A DNA stretch of 64,000 nt from Triglochin maritima (taxonomy: Eukaryota > Streptophyta > Magnoliopsida > Alismatales > Juncaginaceae), in assembly GCA_963682175.1 (NCBI GenBank), contig OY821789.1, positions 1,922,001-1,986,000 of the forward strand, written 5' to 3'. Shown in pieces: positions 47,204 through 58,987 of this stretch (positions are counted from its first letter, which is position 1; each line of letters starts with the position of its first letter). The notes beneath the pieces were generated by a model. That model worked only from the letters and a program-made list of their open reading frames with translations, ran no database searches and was not told the DNA's origin. The position numbers and the translations under genes are program-made.

Positions 47204-49487
47204 CTTCAGTTCAACAAACCCCTCTGCTGATCAGTGGTTTGTTCTTATGATATCCCTCATCTAATTCGTTTTCCAGCTTCCACAAAACCAACTTCAAGAG
47301 ACAAAGGACAGCAAACCAGATGTATCAGCACAACAAAATATTCACTTTGGGAATTCAACCATAAACAGTAAGTGCAGGACTTACAAAAAGATTTAAAGGA
47401 CTCCGAATTCTCCAATGATTTAGGATATGAAAGAAAGGCAATAGCAAGTACACAACAAGAAGCGTGAAGGGTCCTCACATATAACTCCATCCAACCACTA
47501 CGGAAGAAACAAAATGGTGCAACAGAAGCATCTTAATTCTTAAACCTCCAAAACAGCCAATATTAGAGCTTTCAGATCCAAACCCAACACATCACTAATG
47601 GAATCCTGAAAGGGACATTTTGTCAACCACCTTCCCAGCACCTATATAACAAATCTAGGCAAGAGAAAGCAATGATAGCAAGCAAACAATTGACTCACCA
47701 TCAATCCTCCAATAATTATTCCTGGGCAGAAAATGGTGATTGGAAAAGGGACCCAGTAAATGACAGGGTTTCAATAAACTAGACATTAATTTCATTTTTT
47801 TTTAAATTTCATGGATATTCTGAAATACATCCACAAGACTAGTACAGATGGGGAAAACTGATGTAAATATCCAAACCAACACAAAGACATCATAGTTGCT
47901 AAATGACATGTGGAACATATTAATCATTTTATTTGATTTATCACTATAGCAGCTACAGCTGCCTGCGGGAGCTGTTGATTCCACATAACATACTACAAAC
48001 AAAATAAATGAAGAAAAAGTTTACTACAACACATTAACCACCGACTCCTTGCAGCATACGTCCTCAGGTCACACCATGATTTCAGTTATTACTCACGATT
48101 TTGCATTTGTGTTGTCGGTGATTATGGTGTACACCATGTCGCCAACGGACCAACCTAACTACATAGTCACATTATTCAAAAGTGAAATTGTAAAACCTTG
48201 TTTACTATCTCACTTAAGTACTGAGTTTGAAGTTGAGAACAAATTAAAAATCACATGGTATCAGCACATATTGATCGACCAACCTAATTCACACGTAGGC
48301 ACGAAACATAATCTTCATCATGTGTGTCGAAGAGTTTGGAAATGCAGTTTAGTCATCAATAATAGGGTTCTACTCACTATATCCTACCAAAATACTTAAT
48401 TTTACTAAATGTTGGACAAATCAAAATCCCCTGCAGTTGTGGTAACATTGAGTATGGAAATTCAAGGGGGGTTTGAACACTTGCGGCTTGTGGATAATTC
48501 ACCAGTATAGTAAGTATCTCCTGTGCCTAAGATCAAAGTTAATCCTCAGACTCAGAGTGACATTAGCCCAAGAAATATTCAAAAGGTGCTGCAGTAATGC
48601 AGATTTCCCTTCTCGTTGTGAAAAAAATTAAGGTGGCAACTAAGAATTCAGTGCTACAGACACATACCGGGAAGGTAGCTTAAAACAATACAGACCATTG
48701 TCTCCACAAGAAGTAACTGGGCCCTTGTTGGCATCTGGGCGACTATGACAGTTTCGTGGCACCTAAAACTTGAACTCCATATAATTCAAGCTGTGGTTGC
48801 CTTCTATGTCCATTGTGTCAAGCTGTAGAGACATAGTACAAAAGCACATGTGAAAACAACAGCCCAAGATAAGACACTGCTCTTGTAATCTTGTCTGGTG
48901 TAATGCTAGAGATAGAGTAGTCCCTTCACAACTTTTGCCTCCAGCAATGTTGTTTTTGTATAGAGTGAAAACACCACCCGTGGAACAATTATATCCACAT
49001 CAAACGTTATCACTCAAAAAACAGAACAGAAACAAAACTTCTGAAAAAAAATATGGTTTAACAAGTTAATTGCGTAAGTATCGTAACTGCTAAGACATTA
49101 ACACTATCTTTGACTTGTGGTTGAGGGGAGCAAACAGGATTAGAGGCCCTGGTAGCATTCCACTTTTTGGGATGACAGGATGAGTAACCAATTTCTTTTT
49201 TACCCCTTTCAAGAGATTAAAGGGTCACAAACATACCCACCTTATCAGTAGAAGATCATCTGCCATTAATAAAAATGAGTTATACAAGGTGAACTTCATC
49301 AGATCTTTACTCGGAGACTCAGAGAAAGGAAGCAACGCTCTGAGAAACAGTGAACCACAAATAAAATAGATGCACAATGCAAAACTGATTGATGGGAGCT
49401 AAGTATGCAGCTTCATTTTTAATCAATTTCCAACCAGAGCTACATAATCCAATTCAAGAACAGCAGCAATGAACTAGGACTGTGGTG
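47204..49487. other. Intergenic region between racemase and BADC
   Basis: The lower part is racemase promoter and 5' UTR. The upper part is the BADC 3' flank. The longest open stretch, at 48049-48399 (+), has no recognisable domain and untidy base composition. No repeat with defined ends was seen. Confidence 0.55.
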
Positions 49488-52400
49488 TCATGCTGACAGC
49501 TGAAGTTTCTTAATCCCAGGAAATGATGGCAGAATTGCAATTAGAGCATCACCATAGCCCACCGGTTCTGCATTATATAACACAGAGGTTAGATGACTCG
49601 AGCATTAATGCAGGAATGGGATGTAAACATAGGTTGGCTTTCCTTCATACCACCATCCTTTTTCAATATCTTGACCACCTCCCCCGAAACATCAGACTGG
49701 TGAAGAGAAAAAGGAAATATCATGTCAACGATGGTATAAGTTTAAGGCAGTATCAGCTATCTGAATGCAAGACAGGATAATATGCAGCATGAAGGGAACA
49801 CATACCTCTATTGGTATCTCACCGCCCAGTTGCTCGATGTAACAAATCACTTGACCTTCTTTAACTTCTTGCTTCTGTTAAGTAAAAATTAAGAATCTGT
49901 CAAGCAGAGGCAGCATACAAATTTTCCTGATGTGGATGCAATAGGCATTTTCATTCATTTAAAAAAAATCTAATTAGTTTATTCTGTTAAAATGGGATTC
50001 ACGGTAGAATACGTGATTCAAAGTATATCACGTTATTTTATCATTGATAGGCTTCAAATTTCAAAGTATCACATTTGAATGAGGTTGGGTAGATGCGTGC
50101 GAAGTACAACATGATTTTTCAGCAATAAAAGCTACAAAAAATAAAAAAATGAAATAAAATAATTTGCATGAGCAAGAAAAAATAGCACTCGTACATCACT
50201 CCAGTGAAATAATTACGTGCCCCCTCACCCACCCACAGTGCAAGTCCCATGTGACCTGGGTTTGAGCCATCGGTATTGGACTAGGCTTACTAGTTTAAAA
50301 GACTAATGGGACCATGAATTTGGCATTCTTGTAGTTGATCTCATCCATGTGTGTTCCTTATTGGTTATCTACATCCTTCATATGGTGGCCATTGGTCGAT
50401 ATCCCCAACACCCTGAGTGCACTGAAAAATGCGTATATAAATTTAGTTGTGTCATACACCTAACAAGAATGGCTATAATTATCCATTTAAATACTAACAC
50501 TATCAATAGCCAAGAATATGATATTGAATACTTGAATGTGCTATCAAGTTTCTATAATAGAACACAAAGGTAACCTAACATGGAACATAACACTTAAATA
50601 TATAATAGTCCAATTAGAGGTTTTACCTCTTTACATGAAGGAGGTGCACGTTTCCCTTTTATAGTCCGAGATCTCCTAAAAAATCCAACCTGTATAACAT
50701 ATAGGTAACTTAATGGTTATCATGTGAACCAAAAGTAATTCACTTGTGCTAATTCGTACCTTTGGGGATGGAAGCATTACGAGTCCTTCATCAAAGTGTG
50801 CATCAAAAAAGCTCTGGATCTCTTCTGTGGAATTTGCTGATTTTGTAATGGCCAATGAAGTTGAGGTAGCAGATCCATTTGAATTAGAGAAATGAGCAGG
50901 AGAATCTACATAAATAGGAAGCACGGTTGGGGGAAGATTTTCCAAACCATCTCCATCAAGATTTCTCTTCACGTATATACGAAAACCGCCAAGCTGTCCA
51001 CAATTCAACATGTGCAAATACATCATAATGTTCATAATAATCACAAAAAAGAATTTCACAAAATAGGCATTTTTCACTTACATTCAGTTTAAACTCTGCA
51101 ATTGTGGTTGTGTCACATATATTAGTCAGTAAAGATTGAACCTGCAACAAATTGAAAGTTTAGACAGTCTTCAAGCAAACATATATTTCACAAAAAAAAA
51201 TGACCACAGATTAAGAGGGGAGGAGACAGCTATTTAAAACCACTTGATTATTAACCAGTACGAGGTGAATGTGCACACTACGTAGTAGACTCCTTTCGCA
51301 TGGTATTGACCAAATTCCCCGAAAATATGAAGTCTTCAAATGATTTATTATTATTTTTACCTTATTTATCCCTAAAGCAGCATTTTCAAATTCCAATTAG
51401 ACTATACGCCATAACTGAAAAAATGCAATTGTACAATGTTGCAGTCTTAAGAATTTAAATAAATAAATAAATACTTTATATCGTTTTCTATCTTTTTCCT
51501 TGAAATTAAGGAAGTTCAACTCTTTCATTATACCTTCTATGGGAAATATACATTTAGATTTGAAGATCTAGACCAATTAATTAGGGTAAACTTACTTCTG
51601 ATGATGAAATCATTTGGCTCCTCGCAATATTTGTTTTCCTTTCCTCAAAAACATCCTCTGATTGACCTTTGACTGTTATGAAATAAAACTCATTAGTAAT
51701 ACACAAAATACCATTTATTATTGAAAATGAAATGCATGCAATCTAAATAAACATTAGATATTTAAACATTTGATAATGAAAGGGTAATACTTGTTCAAGA
51801 CAAGAAGATACAATTTCTTGTGAAGTACTAGTTATGTGGATGCAACAACCATGCACCGCCATAAGACTCGGTATTGAGCAATCACAAAACTCAAATTCAA
51901 CACCCCAAATTCCCTAATTATGAAATCTAACAATCGATCTGCAAGCTTAAAGCTATTAAACAAATTTAACATGTCTTAAGTTTTAACTTTTAAGTGTCCA
52001 AAACTACAAAAGGAAGAGTCACGTTGTTGCTGCCAAATAAGACTATTTCTTGTACATTTTAGAATTAAGCTTCTGAATGCAGCTCAAATTTATAGTATTT
52101 TTATGACCAACTACTGATTCTGGGGGCTGGGGATAACAACTCACAAAAATAACAAATCTGTGAAAGCACAGTATCCAAAACTCATACAAAATTTACATAC
52201 TCTGTGATGAGCTGCAGCTTACGACAAAAGAGTTGGGATCAAAATGTTGCTTTGTAAATCTTGTTGAACATTTCTTCCTCAGGTGAACCAGGGTTGCCCC
52301 ATGAAATACATTAGAACTCCATTGATTTCTCTCTACTTCCTTTCCAGAGCACTTGGCCTTATTGAAGTTTGGGTAGGAAGACAAAACTTCAAGATTTAAG

Positions 52401-53699
52401 CCTCCACCTAAATTGCCTGAAATGACAATTAGAGAGTGCATGGGGGAGAAACACAAAATATTGACACGAGAATTCAGATATAATAGCCAAATAAAAAACT
52501 AAGACCCCATGGTCCTTGCCAAGTCCAAATTCTTTATGAATGGGAATTCTATCCAACAATTTATTCACAACAGCAAAAGTACCACAACTCTCATAACAAT
52601 ATGTGATTAGACTTGGCAATTGCTTCATGGTCATTGTAAGTGGTAGATGCTAAAATGCATCTGACACAACTCTCGTAACAATATGTGATTAGACTTGGTA
52701 TTTGCTTCATGGTCATGGTAAGTGCTAAACGCTAAAATGTAAGAGCCACAACTCTTGTTACATTATGTGATTAGATTTAGTAATTGCTCCATGGTCATGG
52801 TAAGTGGTAGATGCTAAAATCAGGACTGCAAGCTCTCACGATACATGTAATGGATTTCTTCACTCCAAACAGTACCGAATGCTCTTGAGGCTAAAGAAAG
52901 CATGGAAAGAAAATAAAAACGCATACCAGACAACTTTGAAACTAAAGTCATCATCCTCCCCCCCCCCCCCCCCCCCCATTATTACGCCACTTGCATGTAA
53001 GAAAAGGACATCCCAACTGATATGTCACTCAAAAATTGAACTAGAGAACCGATTCAAATCCCAGCTACATGAAAAACACAAATCCTCACAACATTTCCAA
53101 TTACCACCACAACTCCCTACTACTGTGAGAGGAGAAGTACAACACAGCACCAAAATTTGAAATAGAAAAGGGAGATGCCATTCTCAACTTTTTTTCATCT
53201 AAAGAACCACACATTCCAAGGTTCAAATCCACTTTAGTTATTAACCAACACATAAAATTAATCTGGAAAGAGAAGAGCAAATTGGCTGCAAAATCCAAAT
53301 CAGCAAATGAAGATCCTTTATTTTTCTCTAAACAAACAATTCATCCATGTTACGGTAGAGAGAGAAAAAACATCAAAATTAAAAGATAAAACTTCACATT
53401 AAAATCATAAACATTTCACTTGGCAACAGTTCGAATCCTCTGCCAAAACACAACAACAAAACCACCAAAAAATAACAAAAAAAAAACCATTTCTCATCCG
53501 AAACAACAAATCATCCACCAAAAAAACCTCCCAAATCGAAACCGCAAACACCCACCAATCAACAGAAACGGTTCCAACGACGCCTAAAGATTCCATTTTT
53601 ACGACACGACTCGATATCGCAGATCAAAACCGAACCGAAAATCGAAAAAAATCATGAATTTGGAGTGAGAAATGGAGAATATCGCTTACACGAGGCCAT
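49488..53699 (-). CDS. BADC: BADC protein (biotin/lipoyl attachment domain-containing), plastid ACCase regulator
   Basis: BADC proteins resemble BCCP but are not biotinylated. They occupy BCCP places in plastid heteromeric acetyl-CoA carboxylase and lower fatty-acid synthesis. Nine exons, 53690-53699, 52201-52416, 51596-51672, 51082-51141, 50760-50993, 50627-50689, 49806-49874, 49651-49696 and 49488-49567, give 855 nt, 284 aa. The first exon is only 10 nt (ATGGCCTCGT|GTAAGC) and yields MASCNLGGGLNLEVLSSYPN, matching the family's short N-terminus and transit region. Further on are SLLTNICDTTTIAEF, LGGFRIYVKR, the hybrid-motif CYIEQLGGEIPIESDVSGEV and the end GYGDALIAILPSFPG. The biotinyl Met-Lys-Met of BCCP is replaced by QLGG, as expected for BADC. 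An alternative first exon at 53124-53181 (MASPFSISNFGAVLYF) is also in phase. Confidence 0.9.
52958..52977 (+). repeat. Poly-C run of 20 in BADC intron 1
   Basis: Twenty consecutive C on the plus strand, i.e. poly-G on the transcribed gene's sense strand, inside the intron between 52416 and 53690. Confidence 0.9.
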
Positions 53700-54469
53700 C
53701 TCTCGACTTGCACCGATCCTTCTTCTCCTTCCGTTCTTGTGTTTTTTCGAAGTTGGATTCGATTTGGGCCGTAAAAATAACCAAAAATAAAATTGGGAAC
53801 TCCGCCGGACGAGACGTATTCGGGTCGGACCGAGTGGGTTGGGTTTCGCGAGTGGCCGTTTTGCAATGTTTCCCGTGAGTTATTTGGATTGTTGCAATCT
53901 ATAATTGTTTTGTTTCTTGTTCAAATATAGCCCTATAGTGATTGCATGATTTGTGTGCTGAGTTAAGTTAGAAGTTTGTTAGAGTTTAAGATAACTACAT
54001 CATATTTAAGTTTGTTGCTCTAGGTACAAGGATGGTGATTAGTCTTCTTTTTATCTTTACTCGTTTTGATTGAGATTTTGTATCTAGACATCTATAAAGC
54101 TACAATTCCAAACTAATCTGGGGTGATTTAAATCTTTGTATGATAAATGAATTTTCTCAAGAATCTCATATTGAGTTGTGAACTCTAGCCCTTTAATTAA
54201 TGTCTGTGAGTCTCGTATAAGCGTTCTATGACCTTGTGATCCTTCAGTTAATATCAATTACCAAAAAGTGACCAACAAATGATCTCATTGACAAAGTTAT
54301 TTACCTTTGAGTGGGGCTTGCACAGAATCAACACCATCATATTTGACAAAAAATAGAAAGATTAGCAAGATCTAGAGTGATATGACGAGTAACACTGAAG
54401 TTTTAATACTAATTGAATCGTCAAACATATTCTGATTAGTAGAAACCACAACAGCGAGCTTCTTAGACC

Positions 54470-54780
54470 AACCTTAGCGGGAGGGCGTGGATGGGCTCCC
54501 GGATCCACGTCCCCCCAGGTGGTGCCATCTCGACCGTCTCCACGCTCCCGGGCGCAAAATCGGGCTCTTTTTTGCCTGATTTCATGCACTGGGCGGGAGA
54601 GGAAAGGGTTGGGTGGGGGAACGTGTCCCACAATTTCGCTTTTTGGGTTAAATCAGTTAAAAATTGATTTGAAAATTATTTTAAATCAATGTTTCAATTT
54701 TTTCCTGAAAATATATATTTTTAAATTTTAAATTTTTACCCATGATTGATCCCCAAGGAGGGGAGAGAAAACTGAACGCC
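54470..54780. repeat. Dispersed MITE-like repeat, related to 13877-14190
   Basis: CTGGGCGGGAGAGGAAAGGG, then TTGGGTGGGGGAACGTGTCCC, TTCGCTTTTTGG and an A/T-rich tail repeat the order of motifs at 13999-14170. Diverged copy, superfamily not determined. Confidence 0.5.
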
Positions 54781-54898
54781 CGAAAGTAAAAGGACATTGT
54801 TAACGGTGCTTTTAGGAGGATGACGACCGATGTACGTCATATTAAGACTATGAAAGAAATCAATGGTTGTACGACCCACTTGTTACAAATCTAACATG

Positions 54899-55454
54899 TA
54901 GGGCTGTCAATTGTGTCGTGTTGTATGTTAATCGTGTTGTGTCAAGTCGTATATATAAGCTCTATATGTTGCGCCGTATCTGACCCATTTAATAATCGTG
55001 TTGCAAGACTTTTGTAGTATCCAACCCGTTTATAATCGTGTTGCCATATTCAACCCGTTTATACACAATTATTACTTGTTAAAGACTTAAAGTGTTGTAC
55101 CAAACAAATATCAATCACTAAAAGTACCAGACAATCACAATAACATTAATAGAAACCACATGCAAATGAAATAGTAGTAACTAACTACATAATACAGTAG
55201 TAAACATAAACATAACCTACTTAATACAATAGTAACTAACTAACTACCTAATTACTTTATTACTTATCGTGTTTTATCGTATCTTAATCGGGTTAATCGT
55301 TTTTGCAATAGAAATCCATATCCAACCTATTTAATAATTGTGTTGTCGTACCCAACCCATTTATTAATCGTGTTCAAATTCTCAATCTATATCCACTAAG
55401 TTCGTATCGTTTTCGTGTCGTGTAATCGTGTTTCATTTAAAATTGACAACCCTA
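54899..55454. mobile_element. hAT-like element with TAGGGYTGTCAATT ends
   Basis: The left end TAGGGCTGTCAATT and the right end, read inverted, TAGGGTTGTCAATT form the TIR. The flanks CTAACATG (54891-54898) and CTGACATG (55455-55462) are an 8-bp duplication with one mismatch. The interior of 556 bp repeats ATCGTGTTG and CAACCCGTTTAT and has no coding frame. The ends are of the same class as the element at 34224. Confidence 0.82.
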
Positions 55455-56032
55455 CTGACATGTAGGTCGGTTAGGGTTTGCATTTTGATTTGCAGATGCT
55501 AAGGAAGAGCCGGAAGCATCAGGATTCACTTGATTTGGACCACGAAAACGTCTACCCCCTCCAAATGCATGCAAAGGAAGAGCAGCGAGAGTCGTGATTG
55601 ACTCGGATGGCTATGATTGTTCTTCTCCAAACCGAGTATTCACAAACCAATAAAGAATGGAGATCCTCATAAGAAAGATAGGAGGATTTAAGGGGCAAGG
55701 ATCGAGGAGGCGAACAATCGATGCGCCACTAGAAGCCCATCAAGCATGTAGGCATTGAGTTCATCAGCAGACACAACGAATCCACTTGTGGCGAGCTGAT
55801 CTACAACAAGCTTGAATTGATAAAGATACTTTTGCATAAATAGGCTTGTTATCCTTCTTCAGAAGATTAAGTTGCATATGATCACACTTATACCACCCTA
55901 ATTTTCCCGACGAGGATAATCATGTAACAACCTCTTGCTTATGTCTAATATTACCCACCTTGTACAAAATCAACTGCTATTTTGCTCGGCATGCCATAGG
56001 CAACTCGAATATTTGATTCACCGACACGAAGT

Positions 56033-56925
56033 TGTTGAAATTTGGTTTGTAGAATTGTTAAGTACAGGAAAACAGGGAGCATCGGTCGACGTGACTTAAG
56101 TCACGGTCGATCGGAAAAGTCCAGAACATCCAGGATTCGTCGAAATGTAAGTTTCGGTCAACCGGTGCTGGGCACGCGGTCGACCAGAAACTCCTAGAGC
56201 CTTCAGGGCTCGGATGGAAAGCAAGAGTCGGTTGAGGGTGATGGGCACGCGGTCGACCGAAAACTTCCAGGAGCTTCAAGTCGAGAATCAGCATCGCGGC
56301 TCGGTCGACCGGAACTTAAGTCACGATCGACCGGGAACTTCCACAGGCTCCCAAGAGTTGTTCATAAGCGCGACACGGTCGACCGGCTCGGGGTGAGAGG
56401 TCGACAGAACGATGGCGGTTACGCGCAAAACAGGCAATCGGTCGACCGATGGAGAATTCTGGTCGACCATTGCAGACGGTTTTGCCCACGATCTGCATGT
56501 TTATTTGTACGATTTTAGCCCATTATTAAAGGGTTTTTCGCTCTAATTTTGTAACACAACATACAATATTTATTTCATTGAGAGAGATTAGGCTAGAGAG
56601 AGATCTAAAGTGCTTTGAGAGACATATTGCTTCCAATCGTTTGTAATCTCGGAGACTTCTCTTGTTAGAGAAGGGCTAGAAAGAAAGGAAACCCGTAGGA
56701 GACCCCCAAGGACGTAGACATCTTGTCGAACCTTGTAAAATTGCGTGTTTCGTGGTTTGCTTCAGGTGTGTTGTGTGTTTGCTTGTTATTTCCATCTTAT
56801 TCGTATTTCTTGTTGCATTAAGATTGGGAGAGAGTCTGAAGTTAATATTCCGCAAATTAATATTCATTTTCGTGGTACGTTTAATCCGTAGTCGTGTTAG
56901 TGTATTATTAGATCCCTTCCCAACA
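56033..56925 (+). mobile_element. Solo LTR of a Copia-like retrotransposon
   Basis: The block starts TGTTGAAATTTGG, ends CCCTTCCCAACA, and is flanked by GAAGT at 56028-56032 and 56926-56930. TGTTG...CAACA termini and a 5-bp duplication define one complete LTR of 893 bp without an internal region, left by recombination between the two LTRs. The first half (56080-56470) carries many copies of CGGTCGACCG-like palindromes. The second half contains TTATTAAAGGG followed by a leader with GAGAGAGATTAGG, consistent with a promoter and R region. Plus orientation is inferred from that. Confidence 0.85.
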
Positions 56926-57851
56926 GAAGTTTGATTATGAAATGGAAATCGCAAAAAGATACCAAGAGTTCGTAGTATCGCAACATTGTTTTCTCTGATG
57001 AAGAGCCTATTCAAATTATATATATAGTAAAATACAATTACATAACTAGAACCGTCAAACGTTGTGATCATACAAGTGACATAATTATTATTTTTGATAA
57101 GTAGATACGTGATATTATATGTATGAGGTCAATAATCCCTTGAAAGAATTGTACCATTCTCATAATTAAATGCTTAGCTTAGGCAGCATCAAAGTTTCTC
57201 AAACTCATGGAATGGATTTTCCCTTCCCTTAATTTCCCTCTCTCCATAAAGATGAGTTGATGTTGCAGTCAAAGTAGTTGGAGTTGGAGATGTCTCTTGA
57301 ATGTCGACACACACCTTTCTCAATTGAAGAATATATTGATGAAGATGCTGATGAAGACATATGAAAGGGCACAATCCATCCGACAGAATATGCTAAGAGA
57401 TGAAATATTTGACATCTCATCAATCTAATAAAAGTAAGATATGGACATATATATTGTCTTCCTTAAAGAAATCACGTGCCTTCTCCATGCCATGCAGCAC
57501 TTCGTGGAGGAACTCACGTGCTTTCTCTATGTCATGCACAGACCAATCATTTTTTTTTTGCATTATTCATGATTTTAAAACTCATATAGTGAATGGAAAA
57601 GAACTCACCTAAGAAACTCATATAGTGCATTATTCATTATTCATCATTATATATATATATGGGTCTCTAATTACACCTTGCTTAGTTAATGAACTCACCT
57701 AGGACCCAAGAATTACAAAAAAGGATAGAATTGCCTCAACATGAAAGACCACAATCTCTAGTAGTGTAAACTACATTATAAGATTGTCAATGTTATACCT
57801 ATATATGTGAATGTGACACTTCATAAATCTTCGTTGCGTTAATGTTTCTCC

Positions 57852-58987
57852 TCAAACTCCAGATCCTGAAACGAAAGATTGTGATTAAACCATTGTATAC
57901 GTGAACGCTTGATCATGGCATTTGGATTTTGGAGCTTGAAATATTACCATAACCACGAGGAGAGCTGCATCGATAACACTCAGTTCTGTTGGCAAAATTA
58001 TGTTCACTGCATCCATATCTGTTCATGCACATTAGTTAGATCTTTCTTGAATTACAATTAAGAAACACCCATTTCAGTCTTCGTTTGTCCACAGATTGTT
58101 AAAATATTGGACACTAGAAGTGAATTAATCAATGTAGGTAAGTTTAGGTTTCTTTTGGTTGCAAGCTAATATCAAATTGACCCCAAAACTAATAGTGATA
58201 CATATGTTGTAGGGCAGATGTAACTTGGTTAAATATGTGTTTAACTATATGCATTTCCTTTTTTTTGTTTGCAAAAGAAAGAGCCAATTAGTTGTATTGA
58301 TCCCCCCCCCCAAAAAAAACAAAAAACAAAAAAAAGGTTCGAACGAGAGGACCTTTCTCTCTCCCATGCTGTTTTAGGCAATCCTCGAGCTAGGAAAACT
58401 GATCTCTCAGCAAAGGAAGACACTCCTTGGTAAGGCTATTTAACTCCTTAAAAGCCTATCTAGACGTGAACAAAAGAGCGAGCACACATGTGTGATCAGG
58501 AAGCAACAAATACTACATTGAATCACTTTAAGTAGGCTAGTATTAATAAATATCCTTAATCAAATAGCTTAACTTGTTAACATTTGAAGTTGAAATAACT
58601 AATGTTGTAGTTAATTACCACTAAAACATGTGAAGTAAACTAAGGTGATAAAAGCAAAAACAATTAGTACCTCGTGCACAGCCAGTCTCCGGCTTTCCAC
58701 CGATTAGCGCCAGCACCGCTGGTTTGACTCACCTCACCCTCTGTCACTCTGACGATGTCCGCCTTAGTTGTGACATTACATCCATAACAGTTGAACCGAT
58801 TCGCGAAGTTTTGCGCACCACAAGAGCAGCAGTACCAGTCCCCAGGCCTGGCCTCAGGGTGGCACGCCCCCGCCCGGCCACCGTCCCCCTGTCTCAGCTG
58901 CCCACATCTCTGACACGAGTCGCGGCGGCTGAAGTTGAGGTGGCAACATGCAATGCAGTTCCAGTCGGTTGGTTTCTTGTTCGTCAT
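57852..58987 (-). CDS. Triple RanBP2-type (NZF) zinc-finger protein
   Basis: Three exons, 58671-58987, 57948-58018 and 57852-57865, join to 402 nt, 133 aa. Three RanBP2-type fingers are visible: DWNCIACCHLNFSRRDSCQRC, DWYCCSCGAQNFANRFNCYGC, and, split by intron 1, DWLCTR|YGCSEHNFANRTECYRC. Each has W-x-C, an N-F core and C-x2-C, the signature of single-stranded RNA- or ubiquitin-binding fingers. The protein ends SSPRGYGSGV. Plant homologues are short proteins of this kind, probably RNA-binding, with poorly known function. The ATG at 58987 is the first Met of the finger frame, and the frame upstream has no further ATG. A TATA-like box near 60010 suggests a 5' UTR intron. Intron 1 is 652 bp. 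Confidence 0.88.

Larger units (their letters stand above)
53700..57851. other. Intergenic region dominated by mobile-element remnants
   Basis: From 53700 to about 53880 lies the BADC 5' UTR and core promoter. The rest holds the dispersed repeat at 54470-54780, an hAT-like element, a solo LTR and AT-rich spacer. Near 57470-57540 the words CACGTGC(C/T)TTCTC(C/T)ATG(C/T)CATGCA occur twice, 57 bp apart. On the minus strand they give a repeated EKARxF peptide, but no start or family could be assigned. No supported gene. Confidence 0.55.

Noticed and set aside
48049..48399. 116-codon open frame on the plus strand
   Set aside because: No recognisable motif, between two minus-strand genes, and composition like non-coding sequence.
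53405..53596. Open frame MESLGVVGTVSVDWW as the BADC start
   Set aside because: It can only join in phase through a poor donor and has no transit-like sequence. The 10-nt exon at 53690 gives the family N-terminus.
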